Shown here piece by piece: positions 41,607 to 50,992 of a stretch of DNA of 64,000 bases. Every line of letters begins with the position of its first letter. Positions within the stretch are counted from its first letter, which is position 1. The translations under genes were made by a program, and so were the position numbers. The notes below the pieces were generated by a model. That model was not told the DNA's origin and did not search any database. It saw only the letters and a list, made by a program, of their open reading frames with translations. Source of the DNA: Pedobacter sp. ISL-64. Its GTDB lineage: Bacteria > Bacteroidota > Bacteroidia > Sphingobacteriales > Sphingobacteriaceae. The stretch is taken from assembly GCF_018613605.1 (NCBI RefSeq), contig NZ_JAGGPU010000001.1:310001-374000 (forward strand), read 5' to 3'.

Positions 41607-43214
41607 CTATTGAAGGTTAAGTAGCGCTTGTCTTACGGCGTTGTCGGTTTGGTTTGTAGCCTTGTAATAGCCTACATCGCCCAGATAATAACGGCAAAGC
41701 AAAGCTTTTAAATCATTCAGAATCACATTTTTCGAATTATACAATTGAAAGCGGTCTATCGCTACATTTTTGCGTTGAAGATACCCGATAAAGTCTTTAA
41801 AGTCGTTATCATTTATAGTGAAGATATTGATATTCTGCTCTACAAAACTGGCACTATACTTATTGGTAAGTACATTAAATACATAATCAGAAAGCACTTT
41901 TTTGCTCACTAAATTGCTGTAAAACTTATTGTAGCCACTTGTGTCTAGTTTTACAAATACATCAGGCTGGATACCGCCAATCGGTTTAACTTTCCTGTTG
42001 GGCTGAATATTTACGCCTTCTGTTTTCTCAATAGAATCTTGAAAAGAGGTCCGGTCTCCGGTAAGCTCTCCGTCCATCATGCGCTCGTCTAATTCATGTT
42101 TATAGGCGTCGTAACCTTTTTTATACGATTTTTGGATACTGCGACCAGATGGTGTGTAATATCTAGCGATGGTTAAGTTCAATGCAGAACCGTCGCCAAA
42201 AGCAAATTGCTCTTGTACCAATCCTTTACCAAAGGAGCGGCGGCCAACAATAATTCCGCGTCCCAGATCCTGGATGGCTCCAGCAACAATTTCGCTGGCC
42301 GAAGCGGTATTTTCATTAATCAGGACGGCCAGTTTGCCATTTTGAAAAGCGCCAGTACCCGTAGAAAAATAATCGGTACGTGGCTCATGTTTACCCTGGG
42401 TATATACTATAAGTTTGTTCTCGGCTAAAAACTGATCGGCCAAACCTGTAGCAGCAGTAAAATAACCACCCCCATTGTCACGCAAATCAAGAATCAGTTT
42501 TTTCATGCCCCTTGCTTTCAGGTTATTGGCTGCAACAGAGAAATCATTATCGGTATTGGCGCCAAACTTGCTGATCCGTACATAACCTGTTTCGTTATTG
42601 ATCATATAAGCGGCATCAATACTACTGATGTTTACTTTTCCTCGCGTAACCATAATGCGGTTACTTTGTGGTGCACCTGGATGTAAAAGCACCACGCTAA
42701 CACCCGTTCCTGATCTGCCTTTAAAACGGCCCGTAAGTTGGTCTTTTGGTAAATTTCTTCCACTTACAACTGCCGTATCGATACTTAGGATTTTATCGCC
42801 CAGTTTTATCCCCGCCTGGTAAGCAGGGCCATCTTTAACCACGCCGGTAACCATCATGGTATCGTTAAGCATATAATATTCTATGCCCACACCTTCAAAG
42901 TTCCCTTCCAGGTTATCGGTCATGTCTTGCGCATCGGTTGGCGGCAGGTAAACACTATGTGGATCGAGTTGGTGTAAAACACTATCAATAGGTAAATTTT
43001 GAAGCGAATCGGTATTGATGTCATCAACATAATTGCCGTTGATGATGTGTAAGATTTCGTTTAATTTTTCGTCGCTATTGTTAGCGAGCTGAGGGCTTTT
43101 TTTAACGCCAAAACCTTGGTCTTTAATGAATTTTATGCCCAAAAACATACCTACTATTAAAATTACAGAATAGCTCACAGCAATCAGTATGTTATTTCGG
43201 GTATTTTTTTTCAT
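41607..43214 (-). CDS. C-terminal processing peptidase, S41 family
   Basis: A 535-aa periplasmic protease. An N-terminal membrane anchor (about 8-28) is followed by a cap region, a PDZ domain (about 95-180, YYMLNDTMMVTGVVKDGPAYQAGIKLGDKILSIDT in part) and the S41 catalytic domain (about 190-400). The nucleophile lies in ENTASASEIVAGAI and the general base Lys in SFGKGLVQEQF. The C-terminal 140 residues are a Bacteroidota-specific extension. It trims C-termini of periplasmic proteins. Alone on the minus strand, convergent with nothing close. Confidence 0.93.
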   Translation of the reverse strand: MKKNTRNNILIAVSYSVILIVGMFLGIKFIKDQGFGVKKSPQLANNSDEKLNEILHIINGNYVDDINTDSLQNLPIDSVLHQLDPHSVYLPPTDAQDMTDNLEGNFEGVGIEYYMLNDTMMVTGVVKDGPAYQAGIKLGDKILSIDTAVVSGRNLPKDQLTGRFKGRSGTGVSVVLLHPGAPQSNRIMVTRGKVNISSIDAAYMINNETGYVRISKFGANTDNDFSVAANNLKARGMKKLILDLRDNGGGYFTAATGLADQFLAENKLIVYTQGKHEPRTDYFSTGTGAFQNGKLAVLINENTASASEIVAGAIQDLGRGIIVGRRSFGKGLVQEQFAFGDGSALNLTIARYYTPSGRSIQKSYKKGYDAYKHELDERMMDGELTGDRTSFQDSIEKTEGVNIQPNRKVKPIGGIQPDVFVKLDTSGYNKFYSNLVSKKVLSDYVFNVLTNKYSASFVEQNINIFTINDNDFKDFIGYLQRKNVAIDRFQLYNSKNVILNDLKALLCRYYLGDVGYYKATNQTDNAVRQALLNLQ

Positions 43215-43404
43215 CAGCGTTACTGCAAATTTATGAAAATTAGCGAGTTGATATATTTTTTAACTGCATTTTCATGTCTTTTGTTTATAATATTTAACAT
43301 TAATTAACGCGATGGAGCGATGGGTTGAAATTTATGACAGATATTTTTGAGTTTTTAGGGTAGTTTTTAGAAAGAATTTACCGAATTTTATCAAAATTAA
43401 ATTT

Positions 43405-44208
43405 ATGAATAGAGTTACCGAGCAAGAGTCTAACTATAACCACATCGATCAGATGTCGGTGTTAGAAGTTTTGCAGGGCATTAATAACGAAGATAAAACT
43501 GTCGCATTTGCAGTTGAAAAATCTTTGCCTCAGATCGAAAAATTAACATCGGCAGTGGCCGAGCGAATGAAAAAAGGTGGCCGTCTCTTTTATATAGGTG
43601 CGGGTACAAGTGGTCGTTTAGGTGTAGTAGACGCATCAGAATGCCCACCTACATATGGTGTTCCTTTTGATTGGGTTGTTGGAATTATTGCCGGTGGAGA
43701 TACAGCCATTAGAAGAGCGGTAGAATTTGCTGAAGATGACGCCGAACAAGCCTGGAAAGACCTTCAGGAATTTGAAATTAACGAGAAAGATTGTTTGGTT
43801 GGCCTGGCGGCGTCAGGTACCACGCCATATGTAATCGGCGGATTAAACACGGCACGTAAGCATGGTATTTTAACAGGTTGCATCGTTTGTAATACTGGCG
43901 GACCTATTGCTGCAGAATCGGATTTTCCGGTTGAAGTGGTGGTTGGCCCTGAGTTTGTAACCGGCTCTACCCGCATGAAATCTGGTACGGCGCAAAAAAT
44001 GGTGTTAAATATGTTAAGCACTACCGTCATGGTTCAGTTGGGGCGTGTAGTTGGCAATAAAATGGTCGATATGCAGTTAACCAATCATAAACTCGTAGAC
44101 CGCGGTACACAAATGGTGGCCGATGAGCTAAATATAGGTTACGATGAAGCAGCTGAGTTATTAACCCGTTACGGAAGTGTACGTAAAGCAGTTGAAGCAG
44201 GACACTGA
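43405..44208 (+). CDS. murQ: N-acetylmuramic acid 6-phosphate etherase
   Basis: A 267-aa SIS-fold enzyme that cleaves the lactyl ether of MurNAc-6-phosphate in peptidoglycan recycling. Diagnostic blocks: RLFYIGAGTSGRLGVVDASE at about 61-80, then CPPTYG, GLAASGTTPYVIGGLNTARKHG, and EFVTGSTRMKSGTAQKMVLN. The C-terminus is shorter than in E. coli MurQ (no terminal HTH-like bundle), which is normal in Bacteroidota. Single-gene unit. Confidence 0.95.
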   Translation: MNRVTEQESNYNHIDQMSVLEVLQGINNEDKTVAFAVEKSLPQIEKLTSAVAERMKKGGRLFYIGAGTSGRLGVVDASECPPTYGVPFDWVVGIIAGGDTAIRRAVEFAEDDAEQAWKDLQEFEINEKDCLVGLAASGTTPYVIGGLNTARKHGILTGCIVCNTGGPIAAESDFPVEVVVGPEFVTGSTRMKSGTAQKMVLNMLSTTVMVQLGRVVGNKMVDMQLTNHKLVDRGTQMVADELNIGYDEAAELLTRYGSVRKAVEAGH

Positions 44209-44325
44209 GAAATGTTAGAATGAGAGAAGGATGGATGGAGTGAATGAAAGAATTTTGAATGATAGAATGTAAGAGTAGCATTAATCATTCTCTCATTCAA
44301 AATTCGATCCTTCAATAATTAAAAA
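44209..44325. repeat. imperfect palindromic word repeat after murQ
   Basis: GAATGAGAGAAGGATGGATG and GAATGAAAGAATTTTGAATG on the left, CATTCTCTCATTCAAAATTC and GATCCTTC on the right. The same word is repeated directly, then inverted. It fills the whole spacer to the next gene. Confidence 0.6.
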
Positions 44326-44330
44326 AAAGC

Positions 44331-44897
44331 ATGCACGAAATTGAGCCTTATTATCAGTGGAGAGATGATTATATTTCGGCAGAAGATGAGCGATCGCCAT
44401 TTTACAATACCGAATATTCGGAACTTTACTTCGATAAGCAGATATATAACTTTTTATTGCACCCACAGTGGGACGAGTTTGGATCGAATACCCTTTATAT
44501 GAAGGTTTTGTATGCAGATTATGACCACAGTTATGCCATTATCGAATTTATCGGCGAGTGGAACGATGCGATTAACAATGACATCATGTTAATGAAGCGC
44601 GATATTTTAGAACTGATGATGGATGAAGGCATTAATAAATTTATCCTGATCGGTGAAAATATACTGAATTTTCATGCCTCTGATGACAGTTATTACGAAG
44701 AGTGGTTTCAGGAAGTAGAAGATGGCTGGATTGTTGGAGTTAATTTTCAGGAACATGTAATTACCGAGTTCAGGGATAATAACATCGATTATTACATTAA
44801 CTTTGGTGGTGCTTTTGATGACTTGCCATGGCGCACATTAAAACCGTTACAGTTCTTTAAAAAAGTTGAAGAATTGCTGACAAAAAGATTAAACTAA
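44331..44897 (+). CDS. conserved Bacteroidota protein of unknown function
   Basis: A 188-aa acidic soluble protein rich in Asp, Glu and aromatic residues (HEIEPYYQWRDDYISAEDER, then FGSNTLYMKVLYADYDHSYA and INKFILIGENILNFHASDD). It resembles a conserved hypothetical seen in Sphingobacteriaceae next to BI-1 genes. The last third (INFGGAFDDLPWRTLKPLQFF) looks like its most conserved part. No catalytic motif visible. It is followed 38 bp later by the BI-1 protein gene. Confidence 0.75.
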   Translation: MHEIEPYYQWRDDYISAEDERSPFYNTEYSELYFDKQIYNFLLHPQWDEFGSNTLYMKVLYADYDHSYAIIEFIGEWNDAINNDIMLMKRDILELMMDEGINKFILIGENILNFHASDDSYYEEWFQEVEDGWIVGVNFQEHVITEFRDNNIDYYINFGGAFDDLPWRTLKPLQFFKKVEELLTKRLN

Positions 44898-44935
44898 ATA
44901 TTTATTTTTATATAGTTAAATACACAAAATTTAAA

Positions 44936-45679
44936 ATGGAACAACAAAATTATCAATATCAAAAAGACAGTGTTTTTGTACAGGAAAGATCTGTTTCTAA
45001 AAAATTCTTTGCAAACGTTTTCTTGTGGATGTTCGTGGCATTGTTATTATCTACGCTTTCTGCCTTTTATATTTCTAACAGTGAAAGTGCATTAAGATCG
45101 TTAATCGATTTTGAAACCGGTAGAAGAACTGCTTTAGGTTACGTAGCCATGTTTGCACCACTTGGATTAGTTTTGTTAATGGGCGCGGGTTTTAACAAAT
45201 TATCTTATGGTGCACTATTAGGCGTTTTTGTGCTTTTCTCTATTTTATTAGGAGTAAGTTTAAGCTTTATTCTCTTAATTTATACCGGGGCGTCAATAAT
45301 TACCTGTTTCGCTGCGGCTGCGGGTATTTTCGGTATTATGGCATTTATGGGCTATACCACTAATATTGATCTCAGCAAGTTCGGCCCTATCTTAATGGTA
45401 GGTGTTGCGGGATTATTTATTGCGAGCATTCTTAACATGTTTATTAAAAGCGAACAATTTAGCCTGATTATGGCTTTTGTAGGTATTGCAGTATTTACTG
45501 CGTTAACGGCTTATGATGTGCAGAAAATCAAAAGAATTGGGATGGGAATTCAGGAGAGTGGAGAAGCAATTCCAGAAGCAGACACTAAAAAACTGGCAAT
45601 AATGGCTGCTTTGAATTTATATTTAGATTTCATCAATATCTTCCTTTTCTTACTTCGTATTTTCGGAAGCAGAAAATAG
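44936..45679 (+). CDS. Bax inhibitor-1/YccA family membrane protein
   Basis: A 247-aa protein with seven membrane helices, starting with a hydrophilic N-terminal tail of about 20 residues. The BI-1 signatures are ITCFAAAAGIFGIMAFMGYT and VFTALTAYDVQKIKRIG in helices 5-7, with the conserved Asp of the di-aspartyl sensor (AYDVQKI, and LNLYLDFINIFL). Members of this family are proton-sensitive calcium leak channels or bind FtsH. The role here is not established. Confidence 0.9.
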   Translation: MEQQNYQYQKDSVFVQERSVSKKFFANVFLWMFVALLLSTLSAFYISNSESALRSLIDFETGRRTALGYVAMFAPLGLVLLMGAGFNKLSYGALLGVFVLFSILLGVSLSFILLIYTGASIITCFAAAAGIFGIMAFMGYTTNIDLSKFGPILMVGVAGLFIASILNMFIKSEQFSLIMAFVGIAVFTALTAYDVQKIKRIGMGIQESGEAIPEADTKKLAIMAALNLYLDFINIFLFLLRIFGSRK

Positions 45680-45794
45680 TCATTAACAGAACAATATTCT
45701 TAAGGCCGTGCAGAATTGCATGGCCTTTGTAATTTTATTTGGTAGCAAAGCGATAAATTTTGGAATTGATGTTGCTTTGTTGCATTTTTGTATG

Positions 45795-45896
45795 CTTATT
45801 AAGAAAGACGGAGGGATTAGACCCAACGAAGTCTTAGCAACCTGTAACCATACAAGGTGCTAAATTCTATTCTGCAAATAGCGGAAACAGATAAGT
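45795..45896 (+). ncRNA. SAM-I riboswitch (S-box leader) upstream of metH
   Basis: CTTAT at 45795 pairs with ATAAG at 45891 (P1). GACGGAGGGATTAGACCC matches the S-box P2 with its kink-turn region, followed by AACGAAGTCTTAGCAACC, the most conserved SAM-I segment. ACAAGGTGCTAAATTC forms P3/P4, and GCGGAAACAGATAAG is the 3' core. The rest of the 389-bp spacer has a palindromic word repeat. SAM binding should reduce metH expression. Confidence 0.92.
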
Positions 45897-45941
45897 TTAG
45901 GATTACGATTCACGTACCAACTTTTTAAATAAGCCATATAA

Positions 45942-46056
45942 GTATCGTGTATTCGAGTATCAAGTATCGAGACAAATTTGTCTATGCTTTTGCTCCTTAC
46001 CTGAGGTTAATTCGATCTATCATTTAGTCTTGATACTTGATACTAGCCACTTGCTA
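45942..46056. repeat. palindromic word repeat between riboswitch and metH
   Basis: AGTATCGTGTATTCGAGTAT and CAAGTATCGAGAC on the left, TCTTGATACTTGATACT on the right. The words GTATCAAG/CTTGATAC are inverted across about 55 bp. It may also form part of the riboswitch expression platform, or simply sit in the leader. Confidence 0.55.
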
Positions 46057-46068
46057 CTAAAACAACAA

Positions 46069-49000
46069 ATGAGCATAAGAGAAGAATTAGAGAAACGTAT
46101 TTTGGTGATTGATGGTGCAATGGGTACCATGATTCAGCGATATACCTTAACCGAAGAAGATTTTAGAGGGGAGCGATTTAAAAACCATCCCTGTGATGTA
46201 AAAGGCAATAACGATTTGCTTAACATCACACGTCCGGATATTATAAAAACGATACACCTGGAGTATCTGGCGGCTGGTGCCGATATTATCGAAACCAATA
46301 CGTTCAGTACACAACGCATTTCCATGGCCGATTACCAGATGGAAGACCTTTCTTACGAAATGAGTTTTGAGGGCGCGCGGGTGGCAAAAGAAGCCGTAAA
46401 CGAGTTCATGGCTGCAAATCCAGACCGTAAATGTTTTGTTGCTGGTGCTATTGGCCCAACCAACCGTACCCTTTCCATGTCGCCGAATGTAAACGATCCT
46501 GGTTTTAGGGCAGTTTATTTTGATGAGCTCGAAGCGGCATATTACGAACAGGTGCGTGGTTTGGTAGATGGCGGTTCTGATGTATTATTAATCGAAACCA
46601 TTTTTGATACTTTAAATGCTAAAGTGGCTATTGTAGCCATTAAAAAATACGAAGAGGTAATTGGCCGTAAGCTGGAGATCATGATTTCTGGTACCATTAC
46701 CGATGCCTCTGGAAGAACACTTTCAGGTCAAACTGCCGAAGCTTTCTTAAACTCTGTAATGCATGCAAAACCATTAAGTATCGGTTTTAACTGTGCTTTG
46801 GGTGCTAAAGAAATGCGTCCGCATATTGAGGAACTTGCAGCAAAAGCAGGCTGTTATGTTTCGGCCTATCCAAATGCTGGTTTGCCAAACGAGTTTGGTG
46901 CTTACGATGAACAGCCGCATGAAACGGCACATTTAGTTGACGATTTTATTGCCTCTGGTTTTGTGAATATTGTAGGCGGCTGTTGTGGTACCACGCCAGA
47001 GCATATTGGCTGTATTGCTAAAAATGCAAGAAAAGCTGAACCTCGGAAAATACCGGTTCTTGAGCCTTATATGCGTTTAAGCGGATTGGAGCCTGTAACC
47101 ATCACCCCAGAAAGCATTTTTGTAAATATTGGTGAAAGAACAAATATTACCGGATCTCCCAAATTCTCTAAACTGATTTTAGGTGGCGATTATGAAGCTG
47201 CATTGGCCGTTGCTTTGCAACAGGTTGAAGGTGGTGCGCAGGTAATTGATGTGAATATGGATGAGGGGATGTTGGATTCGGAAGCAGCAATGACCAAATT
47301 CTTAAATCTCATTGCCTCTGAACCTGATATTGCCAAATTGCCCATCATGGTCGATTCGTCCAAATGGTCGGTTATTGAAAATGGCTTAAAATGTTTGCAG
47401 GGAAAAGGAATTGTAAACTCTATTTCACTAAAAGAAGGAGAGGAGAAATTCCGCGAAAGTGCACGCAAAATTATGCAATACGGTGCTGCGGTAGTAGTAA
47501 TGGCTTTTGATGAGCAGGGACAGGCCGATAATTACGAGCGCAGAAAAGAAATCTGTAAAAGAAGTTACGATATTCTGGTGCACGAAATTGGTTTCCCGCC
47601 AGAGGATATTATTTTCGATCCGAACATTTTAACCGTTGCAACCGGACTGGAAGAGCACAACAATTATGCAGTTGATTTTATAAATGCTACCCGTTGGATC
47701 AAAGAAAACCTACCTCATGCTAAAGTGAGCGGAGGGGTTTCTAATATCTCTTTCTCTTTCAGGGGAAATAATACCGTTCGCGAAGCAATGCACTCCGCAT
47801 TTCTTTATCACGCCATTCAGGCTGGGTTAGATATGGGGATCGTAAATGCAGGGATGCTAGAAGTTTATCAGGAAATTCCACCCGAATTGTTAGAAAGGGT
47901 AGAGGATGTACTCTTAAACCGAAGAGACGACGCTACAGAGCGTTTGGTAGAATATGCCGATACCGTAAAATCGAAAGGTAAAGAGGTAGTTAAAGATGAA
48001 GAGTGGAGAAAAGGTTCTGTTGAAGAGCGATTATCTCATTCTTTAGTAAAGGGAATTGTAGAATACCTGGATGATGATGTGGAAGAAGCCAGACAAAAAT
48101 ATGCCCGCCCGATTCAGGTAATTGAAGGTCCGCTGATGGATGGAATGAACATTGTTGGTGATTTATTCGGTGCCGGAAAAATGTTCCTGCCTCAGGTAGT
48201 AAAATCGGCTAGGGTAATGAAAAAAGCCGTGGCGTATTTATTGCCATTTATTGAGCAGGAAAAGCTTGATAACCCGGATCAAAACCAAAGTTCATCAGCA
48301 GGAAGGGTCTTAATGGCTACTGTTAAAGGCGATGTACACGATATTGGTAAAAATATTGTGGGTGTAGTATTGGCTTGTAATAACTTCGAAATTGTAGATA
48401 TGGGCGTGATGGTTCCTGCACAGGAAATCATTAGAAAAGCCAAAGAAATAAATGCTGATATTATCGGTTTAAGCGGATTAATTACCCCTTCATTGGATGA
48501 AATGGTTCACTTTGCAAAAGAAATGGAGCGTGAAGGTTTTACCATTCCATTAATTATTGGCGGAGCTACGACCTCTAGAATCCACGCTGCGGTAAAAGTA
48601 GCGCCAAATTATTCAGGACCAGCAATCCACGTGTTAGATGCTTCGAGAAGCGTTACCGTTTGCAGCACCTTGATGAATCCTGAAACAAAAGACGATTATG
48701 TGGCAGGTATCAGGGCAGAATATGACAAAGCCCGCGAAGCGCATTTAAATAAGCGATCGGATAAACGTTTTAAAACCTTAGAAGAGGCACGTGCAAATAA
48801 ATTTAAGATTGATTTTCAGCCTAACCTACCCGTTCCGGAATTTACAGGTACAAGGGTTTTCGATAATTACCCATTAGACGAACTGGTTCCCTATATCGAT
48901 TGGACGCCGTTTTTCCATACCTGGGAACTCCGCGGCAGTTATCCGAAAATTTTCGACGATAAAAATGTAGGCGACGAAGCGAAGAAACTTTTTGATGATG

Positions 49001-49767
49001 CACAGACTTTATTAAAACGTATCCTCGACGAAAAACTATTAACAGCAAGAGCTGTAATCGGTTTCTGGCCAGCAAACACGGTAGGAGACGACATCGAGTT
49101 GAGAGTTGAGAGTTCGGAGTTGGGAGACTCCAAACCCCAAACTCCAAGCTCCAAACTAGTTAAAATACACACCCTTCGCCAGCAAGCCGAAAAAGTAGAT
49201 GGGCAGCCCTATTATGCTTTATCTGATTTTATCGCACCAAAAGAAAGTGGTATTCAGGATTATTTCGGTGGTTTTGCCGTAACCGCAGGTATTGGGATTG
49301 ATGAACTGGTAAATGAGTTCGAATCTAATTACGACGATTACAATAGTATCATGGCTAAAGCATTGGCTGATCGCTTAGCTGAAGCCTTTGCCGAGCGCTT
49401 GCACGAACGGGTACGTAAGGAATATTGGGGTTATGCACAGGATGAAAATCTGAGCAACCAGGAATTGATTAAAGAAGAATACGCAGGTATCCGTCCCGCG
49501 CCAGGTTATCCTGCCTGTCCGGAACACACCGAAAAAGGAACTTTATTCCAATTGCTTGATGCGGAGAATAAAATTGGACTTCACTTAACCGAAAGTTATG
49601 CCATGTATCCAACAGCAGCAGTAAGTGGGTTTTATTTCGCACATCCCGATTCGAGGTATTTTGGATTAGGAAAAATTACCAAAGATCAGATTGAAGATTA
49701 CGCCATCAGAAAGAATATGCCGGTTGAAGAAGTGGAGCGGTGGTTAAGTCCAAATTTAGCTTATTAA
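46069..49767 (+). CDS. metH: cobalamin-dependent methionine synthase
   Basis: A 1232-aa five-domain enzyme. The homocysteine domain has the zinc cysteines in FNCALGAKE and [10 protein letters not shown]. The pterin/folate domain starts at about 340 ([15 protein letters not shown]). The B12 cap follows, then the cobalamin domain with the lower-ligand motif DVHDIGKN near residue 755. The SAM-binding activation domain ends the protein ([15 protein letters not shown]). It converts homocysteine and methyl-THF to methionine. ATG 46069 is chosen from homology. Between DDIE and HTLRQQ, residues about 1010-1031 are encoded by a dispersed repeat, about nine residues longer than the corresponding E. coli loop. 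SAM riboswitch upstream, metF downstream. Confidence 0.97.
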   Translation: MSIREELEKRILVIDGAMGTMIQRYTLTEEDFRGERFKNHPCDVKGNNDLLNITRPDIIKTIHLEYLAAGADIIETNTFSTQRISMADYQMEDLSYEMSFEGARVAKEAVNEFMAANPDRKCFVAGAIGPTNRTLSMSPNVNDPGFRAVYFDELEAAYYEQVRGLVDGGSDVLLIETIFDTLNAKVAIVAIKKYEEVIGRKLEIMISGTITDASGRTLSGQTAEAFLNSVMHAKPLSIGFNCALGAKEMRPHIEELAAKAGCYVSAYPNAGLPNEFGAYDEQPHETAHLVDDFIASGFVNIVGGCCGTTPEHIGCIAKNARKAEPRKIPVLEPYMRLSGLEPVTITPESIFVNIGERTNITGSPKFSKLILGGDYEAALAVALQQVEGGAQVIDVNMDEGMLDSEAAMTKFLNLIASEPDIAKLPIMVDSSKWSVIENGLKCLQGKGIVNSISLKEGEEKFRESARKIMQYGAAVVVMAFDEQGQADNYERRKEICKRSYDILVHEIGFPPEDIIFDPNILTVATGLEEHNNYAVDFINATRWIKENLPHAKVSGGVSNISFSFRGNNTVREAMHSAFLYHAIQAGLDMGIVNAGMLEVYQEIPPELLERVEDVLLNRRDDATERLVEYADTVKSKGKEVVKDEEWRKGSVEERLSHSLVKGIVEYLDDDVEEARQKYARPIQVIEGPLMDGMNIVGDLFGAGKMFLPQVVKSARVMKKAVAYLLPFIEQEKLDNPDQNQSSSAGRVLMATVKGDVHDIGKNIVGVVLACNNFEIVDMGVMVPAQEIIRKAKEINADIIGLSGLITPSLDEMVHFAKEMEREGFTIPLIIGGATTSRIHAAVKVAPNYSGPAIHVLDASRSVTVCSTLMNPETKDDYVAGIRAEYDKAREAHLNKRSDKRFKTLEEARANKFKIDFQPNLPVPEFTGTRVFDNYPLDELVPYIDWTPFFHTWELRGSYPKIFDDKNVGDEAKKLFDDAQTLLKRILDEKLLTARAVIGFWPANTVGDDIELRVESSELGDSKPQTPSSKLVKIHTLRQQAEKVDGQPYYALSDFIAPKESGIQDYFGGFAVTAGIGIDELVNEFESNYDDYNSIMAKALADRLAEAFAERLHERVRKEYWGYAQDENLSNQELIKEEYAGIRPAPGYPACPEHTEKGTLFQLLDAENKIGLHLTESYAMYPTAAVSGFYFAHPDSRYFGLGKITKDQIEDYAIRKNMPVEEVERWLSPNLAY
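49096..49157. repeat. palindromic repeat inserted in frame in metH
   Basis: GAGTTGAGAGTTGAGAGTTC then GGAGTTGGGAG on the left arm, ACTCCAAACCCCAAACTCC and AAGCTCCAAACT on the right arm. The words match those at 34722-34780. It encodes about 21 residues ([19 protein letters not shown] and so on) without breaking the frame, in a surface loop of the activation domain. Confidence 0.75.
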
Positions 49768-49779
49768 TATTTTCGATTT

Positions 49780-49897
49780 GTCATCCTGAGTGAATCGAAG
49801 GATCTCAAACCGAAGAACATATAATTTTGATGTTTGCAGTCATCAGAAATAAGAACTGCTACAATGTTAGAGATGCTTCGTTGGCACTCAGCATGAC
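49780..49897. repeat. 118-bp palindromic element (GTCAT family, type 3)
   Basis: GTCATCCTGAGTG at the left end pairs imperfectly with CACTCAGCATGAC at the right end, and inner CGAAG.ATCT/AGATGCTTCG blocks also pair. It occupies the metH-metF spacer. Confidence 0.65.
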
Positions 49898-49912
49898 ACC
49901 CAAAAATAGGTT

Positions 49913-50866
49913 ATGAAGATTACAGACCATATAAAAAACGCAAAGGGTAAAACCTTGTTCTCTTTTGAATTATTGCCGCCTATTAAAGGGCAAAGTATAC
50001 AATGGATTTATGACGCGATAGAGCCCTTGTTGGAATTTAATCCTCCTTTTATTGATGTAACCTCTCTTCGCGAAGATTACATTTATAAAGAGCAGGCCAA
50101 TGGTTTGCTGCAAAAGGTATCTTACCGTAAACGTCCGGGTACCATTGCCATTTGTGCAGCTATTATTCATAAATATAAGGTTGATGCCGTTCCACATTTA
50201 ATTTGTGGTGGTTTTACCAAGGAAGAAACCGAAAATGCATTGATCGATCTACAGTTTTTAGGTATCGATAACGTTTTGGCTTTGCGTGGCGATGCACGTA
50301 AGGCAGATGGGAATTTCGTGCCAACTCCTGGCGGACACTGTTATGCTACGGATTTAATCGAGCACATCAAGAACCATAACGAAGGTAAATTTCTCCACGA
50401 AGACGTAGAAACCTTTAAAAGTGATTTCTGTATCGGCGTGGCGGGCTATCCTGAAAAACACTTCGAAGCACCTAACATGAGTACCGATTTCAAATACCTG
50501 AAAAAGAAGGTTGAAACGGGAGCGGAGTTTATTGTTACGCAGATGTTCTTCGATAACCAGAAGTATTTCGATTTTGTGAAAAAATGCAGGGAAAACGATA
50601 TTAACATTCCAATTATACCAGGTTTGAAACCTATAAGTACCTTATCGCAGTTAAATGTGCTGCCTAAAATATTTCACATCGATTTGCCTGATGAGTTAAC
50701 GGATGCGTTATCGCACGCTAAAAATAATAATGAGGCAAAAGAAATAGGTACTGAAGCCATGATTAAACAATGTAAAGAACTGATTGATTTCGGTGCTCCA
50801 GTATTACACTTTTACACCATGGGCCGCCCAGAACAGACCAAAAAGATTGCGAAGGCTATATTTTAG
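49913..50866 (+). CDS. metF: methylenetetrahydrofolate reductase
   Basis: A 317-aa FAD-dependent TIM-barrel reductase that supplies methyl-THF for the MetH protein encoded upstream. Seen: the N-terminal FSFELLPPIKG, the folate-contacting PFIDVTSLREDY, VPHLICGGFTKEE (strand with the Thr/Gly pair), DNVLALRGDA (the family LRGD flavin site), CIGVAGYPEKHFEAP, VTQMFFDN and HFYTMGRPEQTKKI at the end. Length is typical. About 145 bp after metH, so it may be read from the same riboswitch-controlled promoter, though a repeat separates them. Confidence 0.96.
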   Translation: MKITDHIKNAKGKTLFSFELLPPIKGQSIQWIYDAIEPLLEFNPPFIDVTSLREDYIYKEQANGLLQKVSYRKRPGTIAICAAIIHKYKVDAVPHLICGGFTKEETENALIDLQFLGIDNVLALRGDARKADGNFVPTPGGHCYATDLIEHIKNHNEGKFLHEDVETFKSDFCIGVAGYPEKHFEAPNMSTDFKYLKKKVETGAEFIVTQMFFDNQKYFDFVKKCRENDINIPIIPGLKPISTLSQLNVLPKIFHIDLPDELTDALSHAKNNNEAKEIGTEAMIKQCKELIDFGAPVLHFYTMGRPEQTKKIAKAIF

Positions 50867-50878
50867 CCTAAAAAGCAT

Positions 50879-50961
50879 CGTCATTGTGAGGTACGAAGCA
50901 ATCCTACAACGATCGCTAATTAACCCAGCGCTTTAAGATTGCTTCGTACCTCGCAATGACG
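50879..50961. repeat. 83-bp palindromic element (GTCAT family, type 4)
   Basis: A long, nearly perfect hairpin. CGTCATTGTGAGGTACGAAG plus CAATC pairs with GATTGCTTCGTACCTCGCAA plus TGACG, with one mismatch over 25 bp and a 33-bp loop. It lies directly after the metF stop and may also end that transcript. Confidence 0.8.
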
Positions 50962-50992
50962 TATTTTTCTTTATTCCATAAACATTATCATC

